From NCBI GenBank assembly GCA_030950825.1, contig JAUZQT010000128.1, positions 1-5,668 of the forward strand: DNA of 5,668 nt, read 5' to 3'. This stretch comes from Mariprofundaceae bacterium. Lineage in GTDB: Bacteria; Pseudomonadota; Zetaproteobacteria; Mariprofundales; Mariprofundaceae. Positions within the stretch are counted from its first letter, which is position 1. Each line of letters starts with the position of its first letter. Of the stretch, positions 1 through 5,240 are shown piece by piece. The translations under genes were made by a program, and so were the position numbers. Under the pieces are notes generated by a model. It was not told the origin of the DNA. It saw only the letters and a program-made list of their open reading frames with translations, and did no database searches.

Positions 1-151
1 CACGACAATAACAATGAATGGTCGGCCCTGTCTTTAGCTAATTCTATTTCGAGCTTTAAGCGGGAATGATTTCAGCTTGACCCGCAAGGTCCGTGGAATG
101 TTTTAGACTGATGATCCTGAAATAGGGGAAGATGTAACAATCCCATTCGAT
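1..151. other. Non-coding flank of transposase relic
   Basis: No convincing open frame or RNA gene is visible here. It probably continues the decayed insertion-sequence material of the neighbouring transposase fragment: the minus-strand frame stays open from 199 down to a TAA stop near 60, but the encoded residues after about 152 do not look like the family. Nothing else can be supported. Confidence 0.4.
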
Positions 152-259
152 ATGACGTTTACGACTAACCACCAGATAGCGGCACTGCTTCTCCTTCAAC
201 TAGGCAAGGTTCGCTTCGGTTGCAATACCTGCATCCATTACAAGTAATGGATTGGTATC
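152..259 (-). pseudogene. Degraded DDE transposase fragment, IS1634-like
   Basis: Read on the minus strand from 259, the frame encodes a peptide starting DTNPLLVMDAGIATEANLA, then a TAG stop at 202-200, then LKEKQCRYLVVSRKRH in the same frame. The pattern VMDAGIATExNLxxLKExxxRYLVVSRKR is, from memory, characteristic of IS1634-type (IS4 superfamily) DDE transposases, where the D of MDAG lies in the catalytic domain. The stop replaces what is normally a tryptophan codon, a one-base change from TGG. Past about 152 I no longer recognise the frame, and upstream of 259 the similarity ends abruptly where different repeat DNA begins. No start codon, terminal repeats or remaining catalytic residues are visible, so this is a non-functional relic. 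The family name is recalled, not searched. Confidence 0.7.
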
Positions 260-262
260 AGT

Positions 263-360
263 ATGCGACGGGTCAAATTAGTGGGCAGGTTGAAATACGA
301 CGTAAGGGGTGGGTCAATTTATCTGAGCAAAGGCGGGTCAACTCTGATGAGCGCTGAAGG
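263..360. mobile_element. Remnant resembling an IS21-family end
   Basis: The heptamer GGGTCAA occurs three times (270-276, 311-317, 335-341), and the last copy is followed by a CTCTGATGAGCGCTGA stretch. Repeated GGGTCAA motifs joined to TGATGAGCG-type sequence are, from memory, typical of the non-coding ends of IS21-family elements with several internal transposase-binding repeats. An inverted copy, TTGACCC, lies at 422-428. No istA or istB gene is present, so only an end fragment could remain. The abrupt junction with the transposase relic near 260 suggests nested insertion or deletion. The assignment rests on motif resemblance alone. Confidence 0.45.
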
Positions 361-404
361 CCTGACTCGGACTCACGAGATTGTTGAAGAAGGTGGAGAG
401 AGTA

Positions 405-423
405 AAGTGTCAATATGATACTT
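405..423. repeat. Palindrome upstream of toxin-antitoxin pair
   Basis: AAGTGTCA (405-412) and TGATACTT (416-423) form an 8-bp inverted repeat with one mismatch around a 3-nt centre. It could be an operator or leftover insertion-sequence end. It lies about 90 bp before the antitoxin start, which is far for autoregulation. Confidence 0.3.
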
Positions 424-424
424 G

Positions 425-443
425 ACCCCTTATTATTTGGGGT
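425..443. repeat. Short GC hairpin in AT-rich DNA
   Basis: ACCCC (425-429) pairs with GGGGT (439-443) around a 9-nt AT loop. On the plus strand it is followed by a T-rich but broken tract (TTCATTTCAT). It may be a weak terminator that insulates the toxin-antitoxin pair from the insertion-sequence debris, but the stem is short. Confidence 0.3.
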
Positions 444-456
444 TCATTTCATAATA

Positions 457-486
457 TTGGCGTAAGAGTATTCTTTATAGTATTAT
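457..486 (+). promoter_or_regulatory. Candidate sigma-70 promoter of antitoxin gene
   Basis: TTGGCG (457-462, 4 of 6 consensus bases) and TATTAT (481-486, 5 of 6) are separated by 18 nt and end 25 nt before the antitoxin ATG. The region also holds a direct repeat AGTATT (467-472 and 479-484) and an inverted ATAATA/TATTAT pair (451-456, 481-486). Phd/YefM antitoxins usually repress their own promoter by binding such repeats. That these particular repeats are the operator is inference. Confidence 0.4.
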
Positions 487-511
487 CTGGAGTTCGATTA
501 AGGAGTCTATT

Positions 512-760
512 ATGAATGCTATTTCAGCCAATCAATTAAAAACTCGCGGTGTATCAGTGCTGGTTGAAGGATTAAAGAATGAGCCAGAGGCAATTATTAC
601 TGTACGCGGCAAGGATCAATATGTCGTTATGCGCATTGAACACTATCATTATTTGCGTGAAATGGAGCTAGAAGCCGCACTGCTGGAAGCGCGTAGAGAT
701 ATTGAAAATGGCAATGTAACTCAGGAATCTGCCGAAGCGCACGTCAACAGAGTTTCTTAA
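512..760 (+). CDS. Phd/YefM-type antitoxin
   Basis: This 82-residue protein is predicted to be the antitoxin and DNA-binding autorepressor of a type II toxin-antitoxin pair. Its N-terminal half (SANQLKTRGVSVLVEGL, then EAIITVRGKDQYVVMRIEHYHYL) has the Phd/YefM layout: a short alpha/beta DNA-binding and dimerisation domain followed by 'V.xxGK..yVVM...eYe.l'. The acidic, helical C-terminal part (about residues 49-82, EMELEAALLEARRDIENG) is what normally folds against the toxin. The length is normal for the family and the frame is intact. The ATG is preceded by AGGAG at 501-505 with a 6-nt gap, which fixes the start. The gene ends 3 nt before the toxin start, the usual coupled arrangement. Because the adjacent toxin is broken, the antitoxin now probably acts alone or on a related toxin elsewhere. 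The family call is secure; the exact subfamily is not. Confidence 0.85.
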   Translation: MNAISANQLKTRGVSVLVEGLKNEPEAIITVRGKDQYVVMRIEHYHYLREMELEAALLEARRDIENGNVTQESAEAHVNRVS

Positions 761-763
761 AAG

Positions 764-958
764 ATGAGTTACACACTTACATTCACCGCCAGCTACAATC
801 GACGAGCAATAAAATTTCTAAAAAAACACCCTGAATTGAAAAAGCAGTACCTAAAAACATTGCAACTGCTGGAGTTAAACCCACACCACCCTTCTCTGCG
901 CTTGCATGCTTTGGAAGGTCGGCTGACTATCCGTATCTCAAACAACTTACAAGTTTAA
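764..958 (+). pseudogene. Truncated RelE/ParE-type toxin
   Basis: The open frame gives 64 residues. Residues 1-54 (MSYTLTFTASYNRRAIKFLKK, LKKQYLKTLQLLELNPHHPSLRLHALEGRL) match a RelE/ParE-superfamily toxin of the YafQ-like kind: a first strand, two helices, then the conserved 'HPSLRLHxLxGxL'. Relatives run to about 90 residues and continue with a xGLxSVSINxxYR-type segment carrying the last strands and catalytic residues. Here the frame instead gives TIRISNNLQV and a stop at 956-958. In another frame, codons 930-959 read SVSQTTYKFN, which resembles the missing segment. An 8-nt loss near 923-930 would explain the shift. That frame then drifts off and ends at a TGA at 1020-1022. The ATG follows the antitoxin stop by 3 nt and lacks a strong ribosome site, so translation was probably coupled. 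Without the C-terminal core it is unlikely to cleave RNA. Confidence 0.72.
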
Positions 959-1167
959 CTTGCCCGTTCTCATATTCGTTCTGCTATATCCCCTTTCAAA
1001 ACCTTATAACAGTACTTCGTGACCCATAAAAAAATTAGCATGATTCAGTGAGCAGGTTTTGGAGAACTACTGCACTGTTTAGCTGCTGATAGAGGAAATA
1101 TGTGGCAATTGAAGCTCATATTATTTCACCTCATTCAACAGCGTAATGAAATTGTAAACAATAGATG
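959..1167. other. Intergenic stretch, no gene seen
   Basis: The left part (to about 1020) is probably the decayed end of the toxin gene. The rest is AT-rich, and I see no open frame, RNA or strong hairpin in it. It leads into the Pho-box cluster. Confidence 0.5.
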
Positions 1168-1223
1168 CTGTCACTGAATTGTCACACAAATGACATGCTA
1201 GTGACATAATCCTTTCTGATAGT
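1168..1223 (+). promoter_or_regulatory. Pho-box cluster and promoter of phoX
   Basis: Four 7-mers start exactly 11 bp apart: CTGTCAC (1168-1174), TTGTCAC (1179-1185), ATGACAT (1190-1196) and GTGACAT (1201-1207). The first two form a good PhoB box, since the consensus is two CTGTCAT-like direct repeats on an 11-bp period. The last two carry TGACA, the reverse complement of TGTCA, so on the minus strand they read ATGTCAC-TAGC-ATGTCAT, a second box facing the first. Ten bases after 1207 comes GATAGT (1218-1223), a plausible -10 at the same distance from the box as I recall for E. coli phoA. CATAAT (1205-1210) is an alternative -10. The start site would lie near 1230, giving a leader of about 30 nt. 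PhoB-dependent activation in phosphate starvation is the clear inference; which half-sites are used is not known. Confidence 0.82.
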
Positions 1224-1258
1224 AACGCGTGGCTATTGCCAACAAGGAGATGTAAATA

Positions 1259-3364
1259 ATGAAAAAAATACTATATGTTCTCATCGGTGTCGCAATGGCA
1301 TCGTGTTCATCAAGCTCTAACCCAAATTCAAACTCGGATGGTGTAACCCAAACGGAGGCTCCGAGCGCACTCCAGAAGGTGTTGTCCGGTGTCTCATTTA
1401 CCGAAACACAAGCACCAGCGGATCAGTATGCGGCTGGTGATACAAATGCCGCATACAATATGTCGATACCCTTTACGGGATCGAAGGTTCGCTTCTCATA
1501 TAGTGATGGCTCATCCAACGAGTATACCCTTGAACACAAAATGTTATTTCGATCTGATGACGTAATTCCTTTCGGCCCTTATTCAGGCGAATATTATGGT
1601 GGCATTGTGGATCGCAATGGCGCTGCGGTTTTGGATTCAACAGCAGCACAGAACCCACACTACGAAGCAGTAAAAGAACGTGCATTAGCTGCTGGTCTGA
1701 AAGCAAGCATTGTTGACCAATATGTGGCGGATACACCGGATGGCAGCACATTGATACAAGTGCCGGGGGCAGCGACGTCTGCTACATCAGCAGATCTATC
1801 CTACCTGACGCAGTTTGAATATGTTACTTGGAATGGCGCATTGGCGAGCCAATATGGCAATAATCCTATGTTTATTGGTCATAGCGTGTTGAATCAGGAT
1901 CTAATGACGGGTGTTTTATCTATGAAAAACTTTGATAAGGTTACCTTCGCCTCGGATCAAGGTTTGTGGATTCCATGTGCTGCCTCCAAGTCTCCATGGA
2001 ATACCCATATCGGATCTGAAGAGTATGAGCCGGATGCAAGAAACTTTTACTTGAATAGTCTGGATGCTGTGGAAAATCCACTGGATTTTTCCAATGGCAC
2101 TCTGGTTGAGGCTTTTCAGACGAGGTTTCAGATGCCGGAAGCCACACCCTATAATTACGGTTATGTAACTGAAAGCTCAGTGAATAGCGATGGCATAGTA
2201 ACAGCGGTGAAGCATTATGCGACAGGTCGTTGGGCACGTGAGTTAATTAAAATGATGCCGGATGGTCGAACCTATTACTCTGGTGATGATGGTAAGAGTA
2301 CAGTGCTCTTTATGGGCGTTGCAGATACGTCTGGGGATCTTTCAGCTGTCACACTTTACGCAGCGAAAGCGACACAAGCTAGTGCTGTTGGCGAGGCAGC
2401 CGGCGATGTAACGCTTTCATGGATTAAGCTTGGCCATGCAAGTAATGCTGAAGTCAAGTCGATGATTGATGACGGCATCAACTTTTCTGATATTTTTGAT
2501 TCATATCTGGAGCCCTTACCTGATAGCGTGACCTCTGATAGTCTGACAGCGGATGGTTATTCACGTGTTTTTAACTACTACCATCCTAACAGTAAGGGCA
2601 AAGCGGAGTGGCTGAAATTGAAACAAGGGCAGGAGCAGGCCGCAGCATTCCTTGAGACGCGCCGATACGCTGCTTTGCTTGGTGCTACAAGTGAGTTTAC
2701 GAAAATGGAAGGCGTGGCTCTGAATGAGGCAGATAAAAAAGTCTATGTTGCCATCTCTTATCAGTATAAAAGTATGAGTGATGGATCTGGAGATATTCAA
2801 TTTGGCCTTATGGATGCCGGTGCTACTTATGAAATGGCTTTGGCAAATACACAAAAAGATCGCAGTGGAAATAACATCGATAGCGACTGGGTTGCAACCT
2901 CCTTTTCGGCCATTTCTGAACTTGTTGGCCAGGATAACCCACGAGATGCCGATACGGGCTCTCGTATTGCAGATGCACAAGGGAATTTCTGTGCTATCAA
3001 TAAAGTGGCTAATGCTGATAATTTGAAATTCTCAACTACGTGGAGAACGTTATTTATCGGTGAAGATAGCAATTGTCATATTAATAATTTCGTATGGGCA
3101 TTTAATGTTGATACTCGCACGTTAACGCGCATCCTTTCTCTACCCTTGGGAGCAGAGGCGACAGGTTTGATGGCAGTAGATGACATAAATGGCTTTTCAT
3201 ATATTGGAACCAACTATCAGCATCCGGGTGATTCCGGAGTGGGTGCTCCTCCGGCAGACTTGGTGAACGCTGTGGAAGCAGCAAATCCTGATTTTGCTCC
3301 AAGTCGTAACCGTTCAGGTGGAGTCGGATATCTTTATTTGAAAGGTATGCCACGAAACATGTAA
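1259..3364 (+). CDS. phoX: PhoX/DUF839-family alkaline phosphatase, lipoprotein
   Basis: This 701-residue protein probably releases phosphate from phosphate esters at the cell envelope. PhoX enzymes are known calcium- and iron-dependent monomeric phosphatases. Family landmarks, in order: IPCAASKSPWNTHIGSEE (238-255), the 'C..TPWGT.l..EE' signature in which C240 matches the iron-binding cysteine; GRWARELIKMMPDGRTYYSGDD (323-344), like 'GR.aHE...vMPDgRt.Y.sDD'; TKMEGVA (481-487); NADNLKF (585-591); IGEDSNCHINN (600-610); and TGLMAVDD plus NYQHPGD (635-658), the 'QHPG' signature. The N-terminus (MKKILYVLIGVAMASC) is a lipoprotein signal with the lipidated cysteine at 16. It has no twin arginine, whereas characterised PhoX proteins use the Tat route. 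AAGGAGA at 1244-1250 supports the ATG. The Pho-box cluster upstream and pstS downstream fit a Pho-regulon phosphatase. The family is secure; activity and substrate are inferred. Confidence 0.85.
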   Translation: MKKILYVLIGVAMASCSSSSNPNSNSDGVTQTEAPSALQKVLSGVSFTETQAPADQYAAGDTNAAYNMSIPFTGSKVRFSYSDGSSNEYTLEHKMLFRSDDVIPFGPYSGEYYGGIVDRNGAAVLDSTAAQNPHYEAVKERALAAGLKASIVDQYVADTPDGSTLIQVPGAATSATSADLSYLTQFEYVTWNGALASQYGNNPMFIGHSVLNQDLMTGVLSMKNFDKVTFASDQGLWIPCAASKSPWNTHIGSEEYEPDARNFYLNSLDAVENPLDFSNGTLVEAFQTRFQMPEATPYNYGYVTESSVNSDGIVTAVKHYATGRWARELIKMMPDGRTYYSGDDGKSTVLFMGVADTSGDLSAVTLYAAKATQASAVGEAAGDVTLSWIKLGHASNAEVKSMIDDGINFSDIFDSYLEPLPDSVTSDSLTADGYSRVFNYYHPNSKGKAEWLKLKQGQEQAAAFLETRRYAALLGATSEFTKMEGVALNEADKKVYVAISYQYKSMSDGSGDIQFGLMDAGATYEMALANTQKDRSGNNIDSDWVATSFSAISELVGQDNPRDADTGSRIADAQGNFCAINKVANADNLKFSTTWRTLFIGEDSNCHINNFVWAFNVDTRTLTRILSLPLGAEATGLMAVDDINGFSYIGTNYQHPGDSGVGAPPADLVNAVEAANPDFAPSRNRSGGVGYLYLKGMPRNM

Positions 3365-3378
3365 ATTTACAATACGTT

Positions 3379-3416
3379 GAGGGGCTTCGCTATCATCGGG
3401 AGCCCCTCTTCTTATT
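3379..3416 (+). terminator. Rho-independent terminator after phoX
   Basis: GAGGGGCT (3379-3386) pairs perfectly with AGCCCCTC (3401-3408) around a 14-nt loop and is followed by TTCTTATT. It begins 14 nt after the phoX stop codon, so the phosphatase transcript should end here. Confidence 0.8.
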
Positions 3417-3822
3417 AACTGTGCCTAGCTTCGATATTGCTTGATGACACGAGCACTAGCCTCTCTATCTTAATTGTAACTATCCATCTCACCCCTGATT
3501 TACTCGATTTTTGCGTTAAATATGCTCATGTGCAGTAGCACACTGCGCGCATTTGCCTTGAAAGCAAGCAAATCAGCGGCAATCTGAACAGCCACATGCT
3601 AAAAGCTTTTGAGCCCAGTTTTTTGAAAGGTGCTGAACAGTTACTCTTAATTTAACCTAAATCCTGCAAGTGATAGTGCGTACAGAGTGTGAGATGTTGG
3701 TTTATATGGCACATTGAAAGGACGTGCGGACACCATGTTAGTGATGAGTGTCTTTTCTGTATATCAGTTATATCAAGAGCTTGGTCTATGTATGCGCAGA
3801 GCCTAGGTTTAAACACAATAGT
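3417..3822. other. Intergenic region between phoX and pstS
   Basis: About 400 nt without a supportable gene. Short open frames exist from 3689 and 3748, but they lack ribosome sites and recognisable products, and the second is just the upstream extension of the pstS frame. Apart from small hairpins (the clearest at 3551-3573), I see no RNA gene or mobile element. Confidence 0.5.
3551..3573. repeat. Hairpin with one bulged base
   Basis: ATTTGCCTTG (3551-3560) pairs with CAAGCAAAT (3565-3573), giving 9 base pairs, one bulged C at 3557 and an AAAG loop. No T-run follows on either strand, so it is not a standard terminator. Its role is unknown. Confidence 0.35.
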
Positions 3823-3856
3823 ATGTCATATAGATGTCATATTCATTCGATACTCT
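3823..3856 (+). promoter_or_regulatory. Pho box and promoter of pstS
   Basis: ATGTCAT occurs twice (3823-3829, 3834-3840) with an 11-bp period and an ATAG linker, a near-consensus PhoB box. Exactly 10 nt later comes TACTCT (3851-3856), a weak -10 as expected for an activator-dependent promoter. Transcription would start near 3863, about 26 nt before the pstS ATG. The box also shows that the in-frame upstream extension of pstS is not translated. Confidence 0.85.
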
Positions 3857-3888
3857 CCACCACATACTTAACCCGAGGAGAAGAAATT

Positions 3889-4947
3889 ATGCGTAAGTAC
3901 AACTCTATTATGTTTGCATCTTTACTGATTAGCGGCGCCTTCGTTGGCCAAGCTCAAGCAAACGATCAAATTCACATTGTTGGCTCATCAACAGTGTATC
4001 CATTCGCCAGCTATGTTGCTGAGGAATTTGGAGCAACGACACGTTTCAAGACCCCTGTGATCGAATCCACAGGCTCTGGTGGTGGCATGAAACTATTCTG
4101 TGCCGGCAATGGCATGAAGACACCTGATATCACCAATGCATCGCGTCGTATGAAAGGCAAAGAGTTCAAACTGTGTGCAAAAAATGGTGTTTCCGACATT
4201 ACTGAAGTAGTGATCGGCTTTGATGGTATTGTTGTTGCCCAGAGCAAAAAGAATTCAGATATCAATTTAACGCGCAAAGATATTTTATTGGCTGTAGCTG
4301 CTGAAGTTCCGAGTAAAGATGGTTCGAAATTAATTGCTAATCCTTATAAGTTCTGGGATCAAATCAACAGCAATCTTCCACACCGTCCCATTACTTTTTA
4401 TGGTCCACCAACATCTTCAGGTACACGTGATGCTTTTTCAGACTTGGTCATGAAAAAGCTCACCAAGAAAATGGATGTTTACACCAAGCTTTATAAAGCT
4501 GATAAAAAGAAGAATAAAGGTTACAAAAAATATAAAACCATCCGTCAGGACGGTGTGTATGTTCCAAGTGGCGAAAATGATAACCTGATTGTTCAGAAGC
4601 TTATCAAAGATAAGAATGCCTTTGGTATCTTTGGTTACTCTTTCCTCGAAGAAAACTCAGACCGTATCTCTGCAGCAACCATTGAAGGCATCACTGCTGA
4701 GCCTAGGAATATATCTTCAGGAAAATACCCTGTATCTCGTTCACTATATTTCTACACCAAAAACTCACACGCAAATAAAACTTCCGGCATGTATGACTAT
4801 GTTAAGATGTTTGTGGGTGAAGGCATGATCGGCGAAGAGGGTAATTTATCTGAAATAGGATTGATTCCACTTCCTGAGGCTAATCGAAATGAGACTCGTA
4901 AGCGTGTATCTCATAAAACCAGTCTATCAGCAGATGACTTGAAGTAA
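3889..4947 (+). CDS. pstS: Periplasmic phosphate-binding protein PstS
   Basis: PstS binds inorganic phosphate in the periplasm and delivers it to the PstCAB importer. The 352-residue product starts with a Sec signal peptide (MRKYNSIMFASLLISGAFVG), probably cut after AQA at 22-24. Ligand-site motifs follow: GSSTVYPF (32-39), ESTGSGGG (59-66), TNASRRM (82-88) and GPPTSSGTRDAF (172-183), the loops that hold phosphate through main-chain amides, Ser/Thr, Arg and Asp. FGIFGYSFLEEN (245-256) is also typical. C71 and C96 could form a disulfide. Residues 189-217 are very lysine-rich, which is unusual. The frame is open back to 3748, but GAGGAG at 3875-3880, the signal peptide and the Pho box at 3823-3840 all select the ATG at 3889. 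It stands in its own transcription unit between a Pho promoter and a strong terminator. Confidence 0.94.
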   Translation: MRKYNSIMFASLLISGAFVGQAQANDQIHIVGSSTVYPFASYVAEEFGATTRFKTPVIESTGSGGGMKLFCAGNGMKTPDITNASRRMKGKEFKLCAKNGVSDITEVVIGFDGIVVAQSKKNSDINLTRKDILLAVAAEVPSKDGSKLIANPYKFWDQINSNLPHRPITFYGPPTSSGTRDAFSDLVMKKLTKKMDVYTKLYKADKKKNKGYKKYKTIRQDGVYVPSGENDNLIVQKLIKDKNAFGIFGYSFLEENSDRISAATIEGITAEPRNISSGKYPVSRSLYFYTKNSHANKTSGMYDYVKMFVGEGMIGEEGNLSEIGLIPLPEANRNETRKRVSHKTSLSADDLK

Positions 4948-4975
4948 TTTTGTAGCAGAAAGAAGCATCGAGTCG

Positions 4976-5008
4976 AGTCGGCCGGATTACTCCGGCCGAC
5001 TTTTTATT
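4976..5008 (+). terminator. Strong Rho-independent terminator after pstS
   Basis: AGTCGGCCGGA (4976-4986) and TCCGGCCGACT (4991-5001) form a perfect 11-bp GC-rich stem with a TTAC loop, followed by TTTTATT. It lies 28 nt after the pstS stop and should end most transcripts before pstC, allowing PstS to be made in excess over the membrane permease. Confidence 0.93.
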
Positions 5009-5064
5009 ATTTATGGAATATGCCCCATATTTTACAAGTGCTCGCACATCCATAGCGCAAACTT

Positions 5065-5082
5065 ATGATATATATGATATAT
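5065..5082. repeat. Perfect 9-bp tandem repeat
   Basis: ATGATATAT is repeated back to back (5065-5073, 5074-5082) in the pstS-pstC gap. The stretch is also partly palindromic (GATATAT at 5067-5073 against ATATATC at 5077-5083). It may be a protein-binding or easily melted site, or simple AT-rich slippage. Confidence 0.4.
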
Positions 5083-5213
5083 CTAAAAAAATAACCACCA
5101 ATAAGGTGTCCAACTATTTTTTCAATGTGCCATATACACCAATATCTCACACTTTGTATGCACGATAACTTGCAGGATCTAGGCATATCACTTTAGCATT
5201 TCGAACTCGGAGA

Positions 5214-5227
5214 ATGATTTGAATCAT
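5214..5227. repeat. Inverted repeat just before pstC
   Basis: ATGATT (5214-5219) and AATCAT (5222-5227) are perfect inverted arms around TG. They lie immediately before the AAGGG ribosome-site candidate of pstC and could act as a small operator. The 2-nt centre is too tight for a full RNA hairpin. Confidence 0.3.
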
Positions 5228-5240
5228 CAAGGGTACCTCA

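Noticed and set aside
1473..3353. Minus-strand and +2 open frames inside the phoX gene (for example 1473-1751, 1941-2237, 2561-2980 and 2778-3026)
   Set aside because: They overlap a gene with clear family motifs, have unnatural residue composition, and lack ribosome sites or recognisable domains. They are shadows of phoX.
3551..3573. Hairpin considered as a terminator or small-RNA end
   Set aside because: No T-tract follows on either strand and there is no promoter or transcript signal to pair with it, so only the hairpin itself is listed.
3689..3871. A 60-residue plus-strand open frame upstream of pstS
   Set aside because: It runs across the pstS promoter, is rich in Cys, His and Trp with no recognisable pattern, and has no ribosome site.
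3748..3888. Upstream in-frame extension of pstS giving 399 residues
   Set aside because: It would bury the signal peptide at residue 48, it spans the Pho box and -10, and it has no ribosome site. The ATG at 3889 has GAGGAG and a clean signal peptide.
4011..4828. Small open frames within pstS on either strand (4011-4277 minus, 4589-4828 plus)
   Set aside because: They are shadows of a clearly identified gene.
5106..5124. GTGTCCA followed by a T-rich stretch as a Pho box for pstC
   Set aside because: The second unit has no TGTCA core and the spacing is off by one, so it is not distinguishable from chance.
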